Positions 1 through 10,100 of a stretch of 64,000 nt of DNA are shown here, piece after piece (the stretch's first letter is position 1; each line of letters opens with the position of its first letter). The notes under the pieces were generated by a model. The model had not been told where the DNA came from. It searched no databases and was given only the letters and a program-made list of their open reading frames with translations. The position numbers and the translations under genes were made by a program. Origin of the DNA: Plotosus lineatus (taxonomy: Eukaryota > Chordata > Actinopteri > Siluriformes > Plotosidae); NCBI GenBank assembly GCA_024760905.1, contig CM045733.1:30299001-30363000 (forward strand), read 5' to 3'.

Positions 1-1240
1 GCAGGAAGAAAGTATGGATTGAGTGAGAAACTTGTGAGGAACTCTGGAGAAAAGCAGAGGACACTCTCAGTGCAATGACGAAAACCAAGAAAGCTCATCG
101 CGGGATAAAGGCTAGATGGCCAGAGCTGGAGAAACAAGCTCACAAATGGGTGCTTGAACAACATGCTGCCGGAAGAGGACTGTCAACAGTGCAGTTACAT
201 CTCCACGCCCAGGTCGTTGCCAAGGCAATGAATATAAAGGACTTTTCAGGAGGACCTTTTTTGTGTTACCGATTCATGCAGCGCAACCACCTCTCTATCA
301 GAGCACGGACAACGATGTAACAAAAACTGTCAGCAGACTTTCAATTCAAAATCGACAGTTTCCATGACTTTCTTGAAAAACAAGTAACTGAGCACAATGT
401 GACCCCGGATCATATTATTAACATGGACGAGGTCCCCCTCATGTTTGACATCCGCATGCACCGAAGTGTCTCAGAAAAAGGGAAAAAGAGCGTGACTATA
501 GTAACAACTGCCCATGAGAAGTCATACTTCACAGTGGTGCTGGACTGTTGTGGAGACTGATCAAAATTGCCACCAATGGTCATTTTTAAACGGAAAACCG
601 CCAAATATCCAACCCCTGCAGTTGTTGTGGTTGTGAATGAGAAAGGGTGGATGGATCAAGATATGATGAACTTTTGCTTGCAAAGTGCTACACTAAGCAT
701 CTGGATGGCTTCTTTAGAACACGCAAAGCCCTGCGTGTGATGGCCAGTATGCGAGCGCACATCACGCCACAATTCAAAGATAAATTAAAGCTTTTCAACA
801 CCATACCTGCCATCATCCCTGGAGGCTTAACCAAAATTCTCCAGCCACTTGACCTCTCGGTAAACAGGCGCTTTAAGGCAGTTTTTTACATCAGCTGTGG
901 GAGCAGTGGATGACGGATGGAGAATACAGCTTCACGGTAACGGGGAGGATGCGCCATGCAACTTTCCTGGAAGTGATTGGATGGATCAACAAAGCATGAG
1001 CTTCAGTGACAACTGACACCATACTGTCGGGATTCAGAAAGGCTGGAATAATAACAGGGATTGATGCCGAGTCTGACAACAGCTTCACTGAAGAGGAGGC
1101 AGCACACCCTCTACTTCCAGAGTTGGTGGAGTTGTTCAGAAGTGACACAGAGGATGAAGCGTTCTGTGAATTTGGTGATTTTAGTGAGTTTGAGAGTTCA
1201 GTACACCAGTTATGTTATTTAGGCTATACTGTAGTTATCT
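1..1240 (+). pseudogene. Decayed pogo/Tigger-like transposase
   Basis: Remnant of a DDE transposase of the pogo/Tigger (CENP-B-like) superfamily, which cuts and pastes its own element at TA sites. Translation in shifting frames gives the end of the N-terminal helix-turn-helix (YGLSEKLVRN at 13-45), the CENP-B-type DNA-binding stretch (75-320, with ARWPELE and GPFLCYRFMQR), the first catalytic Asp in NMDEVPLMFD (about 420-450), and the C-terminal catalytic part with IPGGLTKILQPLD (about 815-850). A stop after 317, a stop near 560 and frame changes near 60, 640 and 900 kill it. The start of the element lies left of the window. The 3' noncoding part runs to a terminal repeat near 1512. Family assignment is firm; subfamily is not determined. 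Confidence 0.8.
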
Positions 1241-1514
1241 TAATAACTGTTAATACGTTACGTTAACACACCACCTATTCACATTACCTTAACAGTACAA
1301 TAAACGATTTAGCTTGTTTTCAATTTTATTGTTTTTCTTTCCTTTCTAGAAATGTCTGTTCTTTGTCTCTGATTTTATAAAATAAATTTCTCCCCAAAAC
1401 TGTGACTTATAGTCCGGTGTGACTTGTATATGATTTTTTTTCCTTCTTCGTTGTGCATTTTATGGCTGGTGCGATGTCTACTCCGGAGCGACTTATAGTC
1501 TGGAAAATACAGTA
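1241..1514 (+). mobile_element. 3' noncoding end and TIR of the first pogo-like element
   Basis: A/T-rich tail with an AATAAA at 1299, followed by two copies of a GACTTATAGTC motif (near 1403 and 1490). The second forms the terminal repeat ending in ggaaaatacag next to TA. The same motif in the same orientation ends the next element near 4218, so both belong to one family. Confidence 0.55.
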
Positions 1515-1867
1515 AGTCGCACTGGACTATAAGTCGCAAGCTCATGGAAACTGTCTACCTTGGCCTGGAAATCTGATTGGCAGTTTTTGTGATGTTGTGG
1601 TCCTTGCTCTGATAGAGAGGCGATTGTGTTGCACGAAGCAGTAACACCAAGGAGGTCCTCACGCGAAGTCATTTATATTCATCTTCTTGACAACTATCTG
1701 CTTATGGAGACTCAACTGCACTGTTGACAAGCCTCTCCCTGAGGCACGATGCTCAAGCCCGCATGTGCAAGCTCGTTCCTCTAACTGTGGCCATTGAGCT
1801 TTTAGCCCGAGATTACCTTTTTTGTTTTTATTGCAGTAAAAACCTCCACTTTTCTGTCTTCTTGTGG

Positions 1868-2212
1868 CCTTCTTATGGTTCAGTTCATTTTCTGTAACCG
1901 CTTGATCCTAATTAGGGTCATGGGGAGGCTAGCGCCCATCCCAGCCAACTCTGGGAGAGGGCAAATTACACCCTGGACAGCTCGCCAGGCCATTGCAGGG
2001 CGGAAACACGCCGACGGTTTTGCAGTCTACTCTTGTCGAAAGCCTCACACCATAGACAGAGAGAGACATGGCCGGCCTTTGATAACCCAGTTAGCTGCAC
2101 TGGGGAGGACAGTGACAACCTTGTGGAGAGTGGGACTTGAACTTCCAAACTTTGAATCCGTGATCCAGCACCCTCTACCACTAAAGCACCACTTCCCTTC
2201 CTTCTTATGGTT
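1868..2212 (-). mobile_element. tRNA-derived SINE (L2-like tail) with 13-bp target duplication
   Basis: The SINE body is 1881-2199, flanked by a perfect direct repeat ccttcttatggtt (1868-1880 and 2200-2212). Read on the minus strand it starts with a tRNA-like head (box-B-like tcaagtcccactc) and a central block. It ends with a 3' half reading ggctgggatgggcgctagcc and then aattaggatcaagcggttac, which resembles the 3' end of fish L2-type LINEs. It sits inside the second pogo-like element, so it is younger than that element. Confidence 0.85.
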
Positions 2213-2380
2213 GTAAGTGTAAAAATAAACATGTTCGTTGTTATGATGAACAGAATTATATGTAGTAATTTCAGTACCTGGATGTGGAGACGCAGCTGCA
2301 CTGTTGACAAGCCCCTCCTTCAGCACGTTGCTCAAGCACTCGTGTGCGAACTCATTCCTCTAGCTGTGGCCATCAAGCTT

Positions 2381-2566
2381 TTAGCCCATGATTAGCTTTT
2401 TTTTTTTCTTCTTTATTGCAGTAATAGTAATCTCTGTTTTTCTCCAGGCTCTCACAAGTTTCTCGTTCACTCCAAACTTTCTTTCTGATCGGATACCATT
2501 TTCTGCTGCATATTTCACTACTTGCAGCTTGTAATTTGCAGAATAGTATTTTCTTTTTAGGGCCAT
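2381..2566 (-). pseudogene. Pogo-like transposase N-terminus (CENP-B-type HTH)
   Basis: A 61-residue minus-strand ORF beginning MALKRKYYSANYKLQVVKYA and including ERKFGVNEKLVRAWRKTE. This is the N-terminal helix-turn-helix of pogo/CENP-B-like transposases, which contacts the TIRs. It matches the N-terminal remnant at 13-45. It breaks off in a poly-lysine run made by an A-rich tract, and the rest of the transposase is missing. It belongs to the disrupted element 1510-4222. Confidence 0.75.
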
Positions 2567-2815
2567 TTTTTTCTGTGGTGGATGGGCGGATACTGGTACC
2601 CAAGCCTAGAGTGCTTTCTTGTGGTTGTGAGTGTAAAAATAACAAACATGTGATATTATGTTTATTATTACAGTGGAGCCTCGGTTCTCGAACTAAATCC
2701 GTTCCAGACGGCTGTTCGGATTCCCAATCCGCCTTTCCTATTACAAATAATGTAAATGGTCTTAATTCGTTCTGTCGTTTTTTTGAACAGAAGTTAACGG
2801 TACTGGTATGAGTAA

Positions 2816-2902
2816 CAGCACAGACCATAACATAGTGTACTGTATTCAATAATGTTTTTTCACTTAATTTGAATACAGTACACTATGTTATGGTCTGTGC
2901 TG
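2816..2902. repeat. Perfect 34-bp inverted repeat with 19-nt loop
   Basis: Arm 2816-2849 (cagcacagaccataacatag, then tgtactgtattcaa) is the exact reverse complement of 2869-2902. The 19 nt between could form a hairpin loop. It lies just inside the left TIR of the element at 2671. Confidence 0.9.
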
Positions 2903-2908
2903 TGAGAG

Positions 2909-3065
2909 ACTCTAACTGCACTGTGGATTTTTATGTTCTCACAAGAGTTGCACGTTGAAATGTGTGTTGGAGAGGGGCGTGGCTGCCAGGGGTGAAATGC
3001 TAAAAAAACATACCTGATTCCATTTAATCAGGAGCTATAAAGACTAGCAGCGCTCTTCCCGGTTA

Positions 3066-3099
<34 letters not shown>

Positions 3100-3300
3100 C
3101 TCTCTCTCTTACTCACTCTTTAGAGAGAGAGAGAGAGAGAGACAGTGCGTGTGTGTTTGTGTGAGAGTGACCGGGAAGAGCGTTGCTAGTCTTTATAGCT
3201 CGTGATTAAATGGAATCGGGTGTGTTTGTTTAGCACTAAACCCCTATCCAACACGCAACTCTTTTGAGAGACCATAAAAATCCACAGTGCAGTTAAAGCA
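2909..3300. repeat. Large imperfect palindrome around a CA/GA simple repeat
   Basis: The left arm (about 2909-3080) and right arm (about 3147-3300) pair in inverted orientation. Examples are actgcactgtggatttttat against ataaaaatccacagtgcagt, and gctataaagactagcagcgc against gcgttgctagtctttatagc. The centre is (CA)n followed by CT/GA repeats (3072-3141). Confidence 0.85.
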
Positions 3301-3612
3301 TAAGAACAATAAATATAAGAATTTTAACCTTTTGTGATGGTGAGCAGTTGGCATACGTAAATACTGGAGAGAGGGAGAAGAGCAGGATTCCCTTCCATAA
3401 CAGAGAGGGATATAGGAAAGCAGATTCCATTCCATAACAGCTTTAGGGAAATCAACCAAAGCTGTTTTTTTTCTCTTGCTACCGCTTTGCATGGATGACT
3501 CTTCTTCAGGATGTTCCTTTCTTTTCTTGAACATTTCTAATGTGGCTTGTTTCTGCCTTCTTTTCAAAACTTTACAGAAGTGGCTCATGACCTCATAGTT
3601 AAAGGTGTTCAC
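3244..3612 (-). pseudogene. C-terminal Tigger-like transposase remnant
   Basis: A 122-codon minus-strand ORF whose first third reads [19 protein letters not shown] followed by KKRKEHPEEES. A near-identical segment occurs on the minus strand at 9222-9572. It resembles the basic C-terminal tails of Tigger-type transposases. No catalytic residues are present and the downstream part runs into noncoding sequence. A protein-level function is unlikely. Confidence 0.5.
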
Positions 3613-4331
3613 AGCGCTGCTAGCGCTTTAGCTGAGCATACATACATACATACATACATACATATGTACATAGATCCTCTTCAGCTTCGTTTAGGCGGTT
3701 ATACCTATAAGCCGTTCTGTGGGTTTTCTGTTGGGTACTCTAAATTGTATTTGTCGCTGGAGGTGGTATATGGCGTTAGTGATTAGATAGCTTTAGTACT
3801 TTAGCGCTAGCTTTCGGTTTAGTGCTTGTGATACGTACATAGTACTGTATCAACAACTTCCGGACTTCCCCAGGACAGCTTTTAGGGTGATACTATGTAT
3901 CAACAACTTCCAGACTTCCCCAGAACATACATAGTATCAACAACTTCCAGAAGTCGCGCACTTTTCCTCCCTCTCGGTCTCGTTTTTTCTCACGCATTTC
4001 TCGAGTTCGACTTCTTCTGGTTTTTGTTTGGTTTCCCGGACGGAAGAACTCACAGATTTTTTGTTCGGACTCTAGAGCGTTTGGATTCCGAGGCTCCACT
4101 GTATGATGTACAGAAATATATGTAATTTCAAATATAAGTCGCTCTGGAGTACAAGTTGCACCTTCAGCCAAAGTATGAAAAAAAAAAAAAAAGTGTGACT
4201 TATAGTCCGGAAAATATGGTACACCAGGATTTTCAGTTAATATTCACATCTATCATTGCAAAGAAAAAACTTATGTTGCATTAACTGTGGAATTGGCACT
4301 GATATTTGCTATTTTTGAACTGATTTAAGTA

Positions 4332-5472
4332 AAGTCAGCCCCCTACTTACGAAATTAATCTGTTCCAGAGCTTTTTTCGTAACGCGGGAGTTTCGTAAGT
4401 AGGGGGCACATTTTACATGTTAAATGCCTGATCCGTTCCAAGGCTCCCAAGACTACCCCATAAACCCTTTAAAAATGATAAAAGTACACCAATTTTGTAT
4501 GAAATGTGTTAAAAGTAAAAGACAATTATTTATTAAACCATTTAAACATTTTATTAACATATTAAACCATTATTAAACATTTTTTATATACACACACACA
4601 CACACACAATACAGTACGCATTAAATGTGTATTATATACACATTAAATGTTTATTGTGGCGCTGGGGACCACGCCCACAAGCAGGAAGCTGGGAGCATTT
4701 TAAGACGTGGAATCGGAGGTCCAAACTCAAGTTTAACTTGATTCCTTGAGGGATCGGAGTCACATCATGGGATGTGGAGGGATCATGCGCCACATTTATT
4801 AAACATTTACTGAATTAAACAACTTAAAAAAAATTAAACTAAAGATTTAAGCCTCCTTCTGTCTCTATCTATCTCTCTCTTTCTCTCTCTCTCTCACACA
4901 CACGCAACAGCTGATGGAACAATTCTATTTAAATGTTTAAATGGACGGGATGTTTTATTTAAAGCAGAATTGCAGTACCTGTTTGAAAGATCGGAGGTCC
5001 TCATTCAATATTAACTTGCTTCTTGCGAGATCAGAGGTCTTCTCTCATGGAGCACTCTGTTTTAATATTGTGCCGAAATAATAGCCTCTGTCACTATATT
5101 TCCGCTTTAAGGTCTCCTTCTGGTTCGGTATCGTCCCGATTGTAGAGGGGTTTCGGTGATAACGAAATATAACGCTGCATGATCAATCTCAAAACAAGCC
5201 AACAGTCAACGCTCCTTCATGCGTGTGACAAACAGGAAGTATGGATACAGGAAGTTCAGCTGCGTCATCCCTCCTAGCCAATTGGAGGCCAGCAGGGCAG
5301 GATGTTGGGAGACAACCAATGAGAGAGCAACTCGCGCATAGTGAGAAATTTTGAATGGCGCATTTCTTAAGAGAAGGTTGTTTTCATATCCCGGGGACGA
5401 AAACTTAGGAAAATGTTTTTCATAACCCGGAATTTTCGTACCCAGGGGGTTTCGTAAGTAGCGGGCCAACTG
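4332..5472. mobile_element. Pogo-type TIR element (cccccta-cttacgaaatt family)
   Basis: Left end tcagccccctacttacgaaa and right end tttcgtaagtagcgggccaa are inverted, with TA flanks at 4330-4331 and 5473-5474. The inside is noncoding, with a CA repeat near 4590, the phrase ggaatcggaggtccaaactc and a CT/CA tract near 4870. Same family as 6693-7465 and 48100-48628. No transposase was seen, so it must depend on an enzyme in trans. Confidence 0.75.
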
Positions 5473-5660
5473 TACTTAATAGACTGCTGTGCCTCTGGAA
5501 CTTTCAGTCATATCGGTATCTGGAGTTTAAATACAATCTATAATTGCTTCAGATAAAATAATTAATGCATTATACAAAATTCAGTTGTTTTTCTTTTTTT
5601 GTCATCTGTATTATTTTGAAAAGATTGTTTATGAACGCTCTTATGTTATTTTTATTGCAG

Positions 5661-5743
5661 CCTCAGTGTTGTGTTTGCATCAGTGGCAGTCATGTCACTC
5701 CTGTACGTCGCAGTGTGAGTGAAACCTATGAAATGCTTAACAG
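5661..5743 (+). CDS. ACOT/BAAT-like exon (first seen)
   Basis: 83 bp after acceptor ttttattgcag, ending before donor gtatgt. Encodes [19 protein letters not shown] and ends after two bases of a codon. It corresponds to the segment following the nucleophile elbow. The preceding exon was not found upstream in this window. Confidence 0.75.
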
Positions 5744-7124
5744 GTATGTACGTACACAGGAAAATCTGTGCTGCTTCATAATTACAAATAATATTTTCAA
5801 TCATCATGTTCCTGTAGCTTTCAGTAATATTTCTATACTTTTTACTGAAAGTAATTAAATAAATAAAAAGGTCCATGGGCATGCTGTCTTAGTTAGCGGT
5901 CTCCTTCCAACAAGAACTTTGAGGGTTCAAATCTCAGCCTTCATCTGTGGACTTTGTTGGTGTTAATTTGTTGAGGGTATTCCGGTTTTCTCCAGGTGTC
6001 TAAATACATGCACATTAGTCCAACTGGCTAAGTTAAATTGCCTATAAGAATACTAATAATTCTGTGCTCATCACGATTTGTCCATCACAAATACTGTGTT
6101 CGAGCCTAAGGGTGTCCATAAGTGCTTTTGGCACCAGGACACCCTAGGGTGGTTTGATGATCTACTTTGCAATTGCTTCATTGGACTTTGCGCCACAAGT
6201 TCTGGACATCCTAGTGAAAAGAGGAGTCAACCGATCTCCACCTGGTGGTGAGTTGGCCCCAATGGTGGGTGAGGCTGCCTTTTAGACCTGACAGGCCCAA
6301 GTGTGTAGCTAGGGTTTCCTGGGAACGGTTGTCTCCTTTCAGAAAGTCCTTTAACTCCCGCCTCCAGCAGAGCTACAACTACATCTCTTGCTCAGTCACT
6401 GGTCACCAGGCACCCCCAATGGAGCCATGCATGCCTGAGGGACTCCATTGTGAGCACCTGCTAATTTGGCATCTACTCATGGAGCCCAGCCTGAAAAGGA
6501 GACATGGGTCTGCCCTGTCACGGACCCACCATATTTGGGAGGGACTATAGGGATCAGGTATGTTGCGAGCTGGATGGCAGTTGAAGGCCTGGAATCTTGC
6601 AACAATTGTGAAAATGCATACTTCTACAATCAGATAGCACAGTATTACCCGCATAAGATGTGTGCAGAGAAAATCCTTTGCTATCCAGAGTACAGTCGGC
6701 CCCCAACTTATGAAGACCCCTGTGTACGAAATCCCCTGGTTACGAAAAACATTTTCCTCAGTTTCAGTCCCCGAAATATGAAACAACCCCCACTTACGAA
6801 TAGAAATTCAAAGGCGCCAATCAAAATTTCACACGACGCGCGAGTTACTCTCTCATTGGCTGTCTCTCAACATCCCGCCCCGCTGGCCTCCCACATAGAG
6901 ACAGAAGGACGCTTAACCCTTTAGTTTTTATTTTAGTTTAAGTTGTTTTAATTCAGTAAATGTTTAATAAACGTGGGTGCATTTGAGCTCATCTGGAATT
7001 CCGATCCCTCAAAGAATCAAATTAAAGTTGAGTTTGTCAAGCAGGGAATACACTTTGAATTCCACCTCTTGTGGGCGTGGCCCGCAGCGTGCGCACGAGA
7101 GAGAGAGAGAGAGAGAGAAGTGAA

Positions 7125-7157
<33 letters not shown>

Positions 7158-10100
7158 TGTGTGTGTGTGTGTGTTAATGAAAAATGTTTAATAATGGTTT
7201 AATTAATAAATATGTTCATAAAATGGCTTAATATGTTAATAAAATGTTTAAATTGTTGGATAAATAATTTTCTTTTACTTTAAACACACATACAAAATTG
7301 GTGTGCTTTTATCATTTTTAAAGGGTTTATGGGGTTTATCCAGTCCAAAGGAGCCTTGGAACGAATTAGGTGTTTAACATGTAAAATGCGACCCCTACTT
7401 ACGAAATCCCCGCAAAACGAACAGGGCTCTGGAACGGATTAATTTCGTAAGTTGGGGGCCGACTGTACTATGAATATGTAGGCAACAACTTAATGCAGTG
7501 GTGTCAAACTAATGTCACAAAGGGCCATGTGGCTGCAGGTTTTTGTTTCAACCAAGCAACAGCACACCTGACTTGGCTTATTTAAAGATATAGGTGGTGT
7601 AATATTATTATTATTATTATTATTATTGAGCATTTATGCACGTGTCATTAAAATATATTACAACTGAAAATTTCTCCTGATTTTAAAATATTTGTAGAAT
7701 GTATTTTAAAGCACGTGTAAAGGACAATCAGCTCATCTGGAGAGACATCATTCTGCCCATCCCAACAGATCCAGCTGACAAAATAGATGTAAGTGCAGTG
7801 ACTGTCTTTTGCATTTTTTGTCTAGTTAGTAGTATAAACAGTGACATACAGTAGGCCCTTGACTATTCGCAGTTTTACACTTGCACTCCGTATATTCGCG
7901 GATTACTGAGCAACTGTCACGTAATTCAAATTCAGCCAATGGCTGTTCTTCCTCCTGATGATTGGTTGAGATGATGTAACGCCCCTTTTTCCTCATTCGC
8001 GCACACTTTGTGCATGTGCTTTTTTAGTATGTGTGTTTTTAATTATAGTTAAGCTCCGTCGTGCGATCCAAACGCTGCGCACTTTCTCAGGCTTCTGGTA
8101 AGGCGTCGAAGTGCCAGAAAAAGGTAATGACTTTGCATGAAAAAGTAGAACTGCATGATGTGATTCAGGAAGGAAAACGTTTTGCTGCAGTAGGGCGCCA
8201 CTATAAAGTGAATGAAAGTACAGTCCACTACATAAAGAAAAATGAAACGGCAGTCAGAGCTCGTGTAGCATCGAGGTTTTGTGGAAGTTCTAAGAAGGTG
8301 AATGTTATATGAAACAAGGTCATCATCAGAATGGAACCTGCCTTAGTATTCTGGATACTTCTAGTTCAGGGGTCGGCAACCTTTGCCATTCAAAAAGCCA
8401 TTTGGACCCGTTTTCCACAGTAAAGAAAACACTGGGAGTCACGAATCCTTTTTTGACATTTAAAATCAAATAACATTGCATATAATGTTTTTCCTCTTTT
8501 TCATTCATGATAATATAAAAAAACAATGTGTTGCATTGATTTAAACGACTGCAGAGACAATTAACTTTTAAGCAATTAGGTAACAAATTAAACAACAAAA
8601 ACATTTAGATTTAAGAAAAAAATCGCCAGCCTCCCTGCGACCTTAATTAGAATTACAGGGATCCCTCACTTTCTGCGGTTAATTGGGACGGAGATCCCTA
8701 CGTGACCATCGAAATCTGCGAAGTAGGATCACACACCCCCACCCTCGAATGACGTATACGTACAAGGGCTAGAAGATTCTGTGATGCCAGCAACATTCAG
8801 CCGGACCCAAAAATGCAGGAGACAGAGTGAGATGAAAACAGATGAGGTTTATTTTTGACAGGGAAGGCACTAGAGCATGGGGAAATCATAGTCACTGTTA
8901 GAGATGCAGAGAAAACAAAAATCATTAACTAAGGGAACTGGTCGAGCACGGAGCTAAGAACCAGGAGCCAAAGAGATCACGGGGAAACGAGGTCGCGACG
9001 AGGGACAATCTTCTAGCACCGGGAGGAGCGTGCTGCTCGTCTTTATAGCCCGGTGATTGCTGAATGGAATCAGTTGTGTGCTTACCACTCCACCCTTATG
9101 TGACAGCCACACCCCTCGCCAGTGCCTGCATGCATAAAGAAAGAGAGAGACTTGGAGCCGCCAAAACCAGAGTCTCTCACAACACAGACCATAACATACT
9201 AAAATAAAAACCACAGTACAGTTAAAGCATAATAACAATAAATATAAGAATTTTTACCTTTATGGTGGTGAGCAGTTGGCATACGTAAATATTGGAGAGG
9301 GAAAGAGGAGGATCCCCTTCCATAACTGCTTCAGGTGAATCAGCCGAAGGTGTTTTTTCTCTTGCTATTCGCTTTGGCATGGGTGACTCTTCTTCAGGAT
9401 GTCCCTTTCTTTTCTTCAAGAACATTTCTAACGTGGCTTGCTTCTGCCTTCTTTTAAAAACCTTACAGAAGTGGCTCATGACCTTATCATTAAAGGTGTT
9501 CACAGCGGTGCTAGCTTTAGCTTTATCAGGGTGATACATAGTGTCAACAACTTCTGGACTTCCATAACGCATGCGTTTTCCCCTTCCTCTCGGTCTCGGT
9601 TTTTATTTTCGTGCTTTTTGAGCATTCGACTTCCGGATTTTGGTCGACTTCCGGGACAAAAAAAATCCCGGAATTTTAGCCGAATTCTGATTTGTTCGAC
9701 CTCGAAAGCGTCCGAGTATCGACGTTCCACTGTGTCAGGTTGTGCACTTTAATTTGTGTGTATGTGTACATTTCTTGTGTTTGCATCTATCGGTCTATAA
9801 TGAGGTATTGTATTATGAACTTTCAGGTTGGGCAGATAAGATGTCCATTGCTTTTGGTTGTTGGTGACGATGATCAAAACTGGGCCACATTGGAGTCAGC
9901 TGAAGACGTAAGAAGTTCACGCAGGTGTACACTACAGACAGTGGTACCTCAACTTATGACAAATTTTCCATGATACGAGCTTCAATCCCACCAAAAATCT
10001 GCCCCATCCAACGAGCAAATTTTCAACTTACGAGCTCTGCTTGGGGAAATGGCTTTTCTGGGCCGATTAGCCTTATATTCCTCTGAGAAAGGTGGTGTTC

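Larger units (their letters stand above)
2671..4101. mobile_element. Tigger-type TIR element, non-autonomous, with internal palindromes
   Basis: Starts cagtggagcctcggttctcg and ends ggattccgaggctccactg, a clear inverted pair flanked by TA on both sides (2669-2670 and 4102-4103), as for pogo/Tigger. The interior is made of two nested inverted repeats (2816-2902 and 2909-3300), simple repeats, a short C-terminal transposase-like ORF on the minus strand (3244-3612), and a locally triplicated block with the phrase atcaacaacttcc (about 3848-3945). Related right halves occur at 8771-9732 and 50771-51351. Confidence 0.8.
1510..4222 (-). mobile_element. Second pogo-like element, interrupted by a SINE and by another TIR element
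   Basis: The left end (agtcgcactggactataag, from about 1514) and right end (cttatagtccggaaaatat, about 4199-4217) are inverted terminal repeats of the same family as the first element. The interior carries a transposase N-terminus on the minus strand (2381-2566). It also has a diverged direct repeat of noncoding sequence (about 1700-1835 versus 2290-2400, both containing ctgcactgttgacaagcc). It was broken by the SINE at 1881-2199 and by the element at 2671-4101. Boundaries at the left are approximate because two elements abut. Confidence 0.6.

Noticed and set aside
1..5660. Upstream exons of the ACOT/BAAT gene, including the nucleophile elbow
   Set aside because: Searched for a GxSxG/GxCxG-type stretch and the N-terminal domain without finding a credible exon; only transposons seen.
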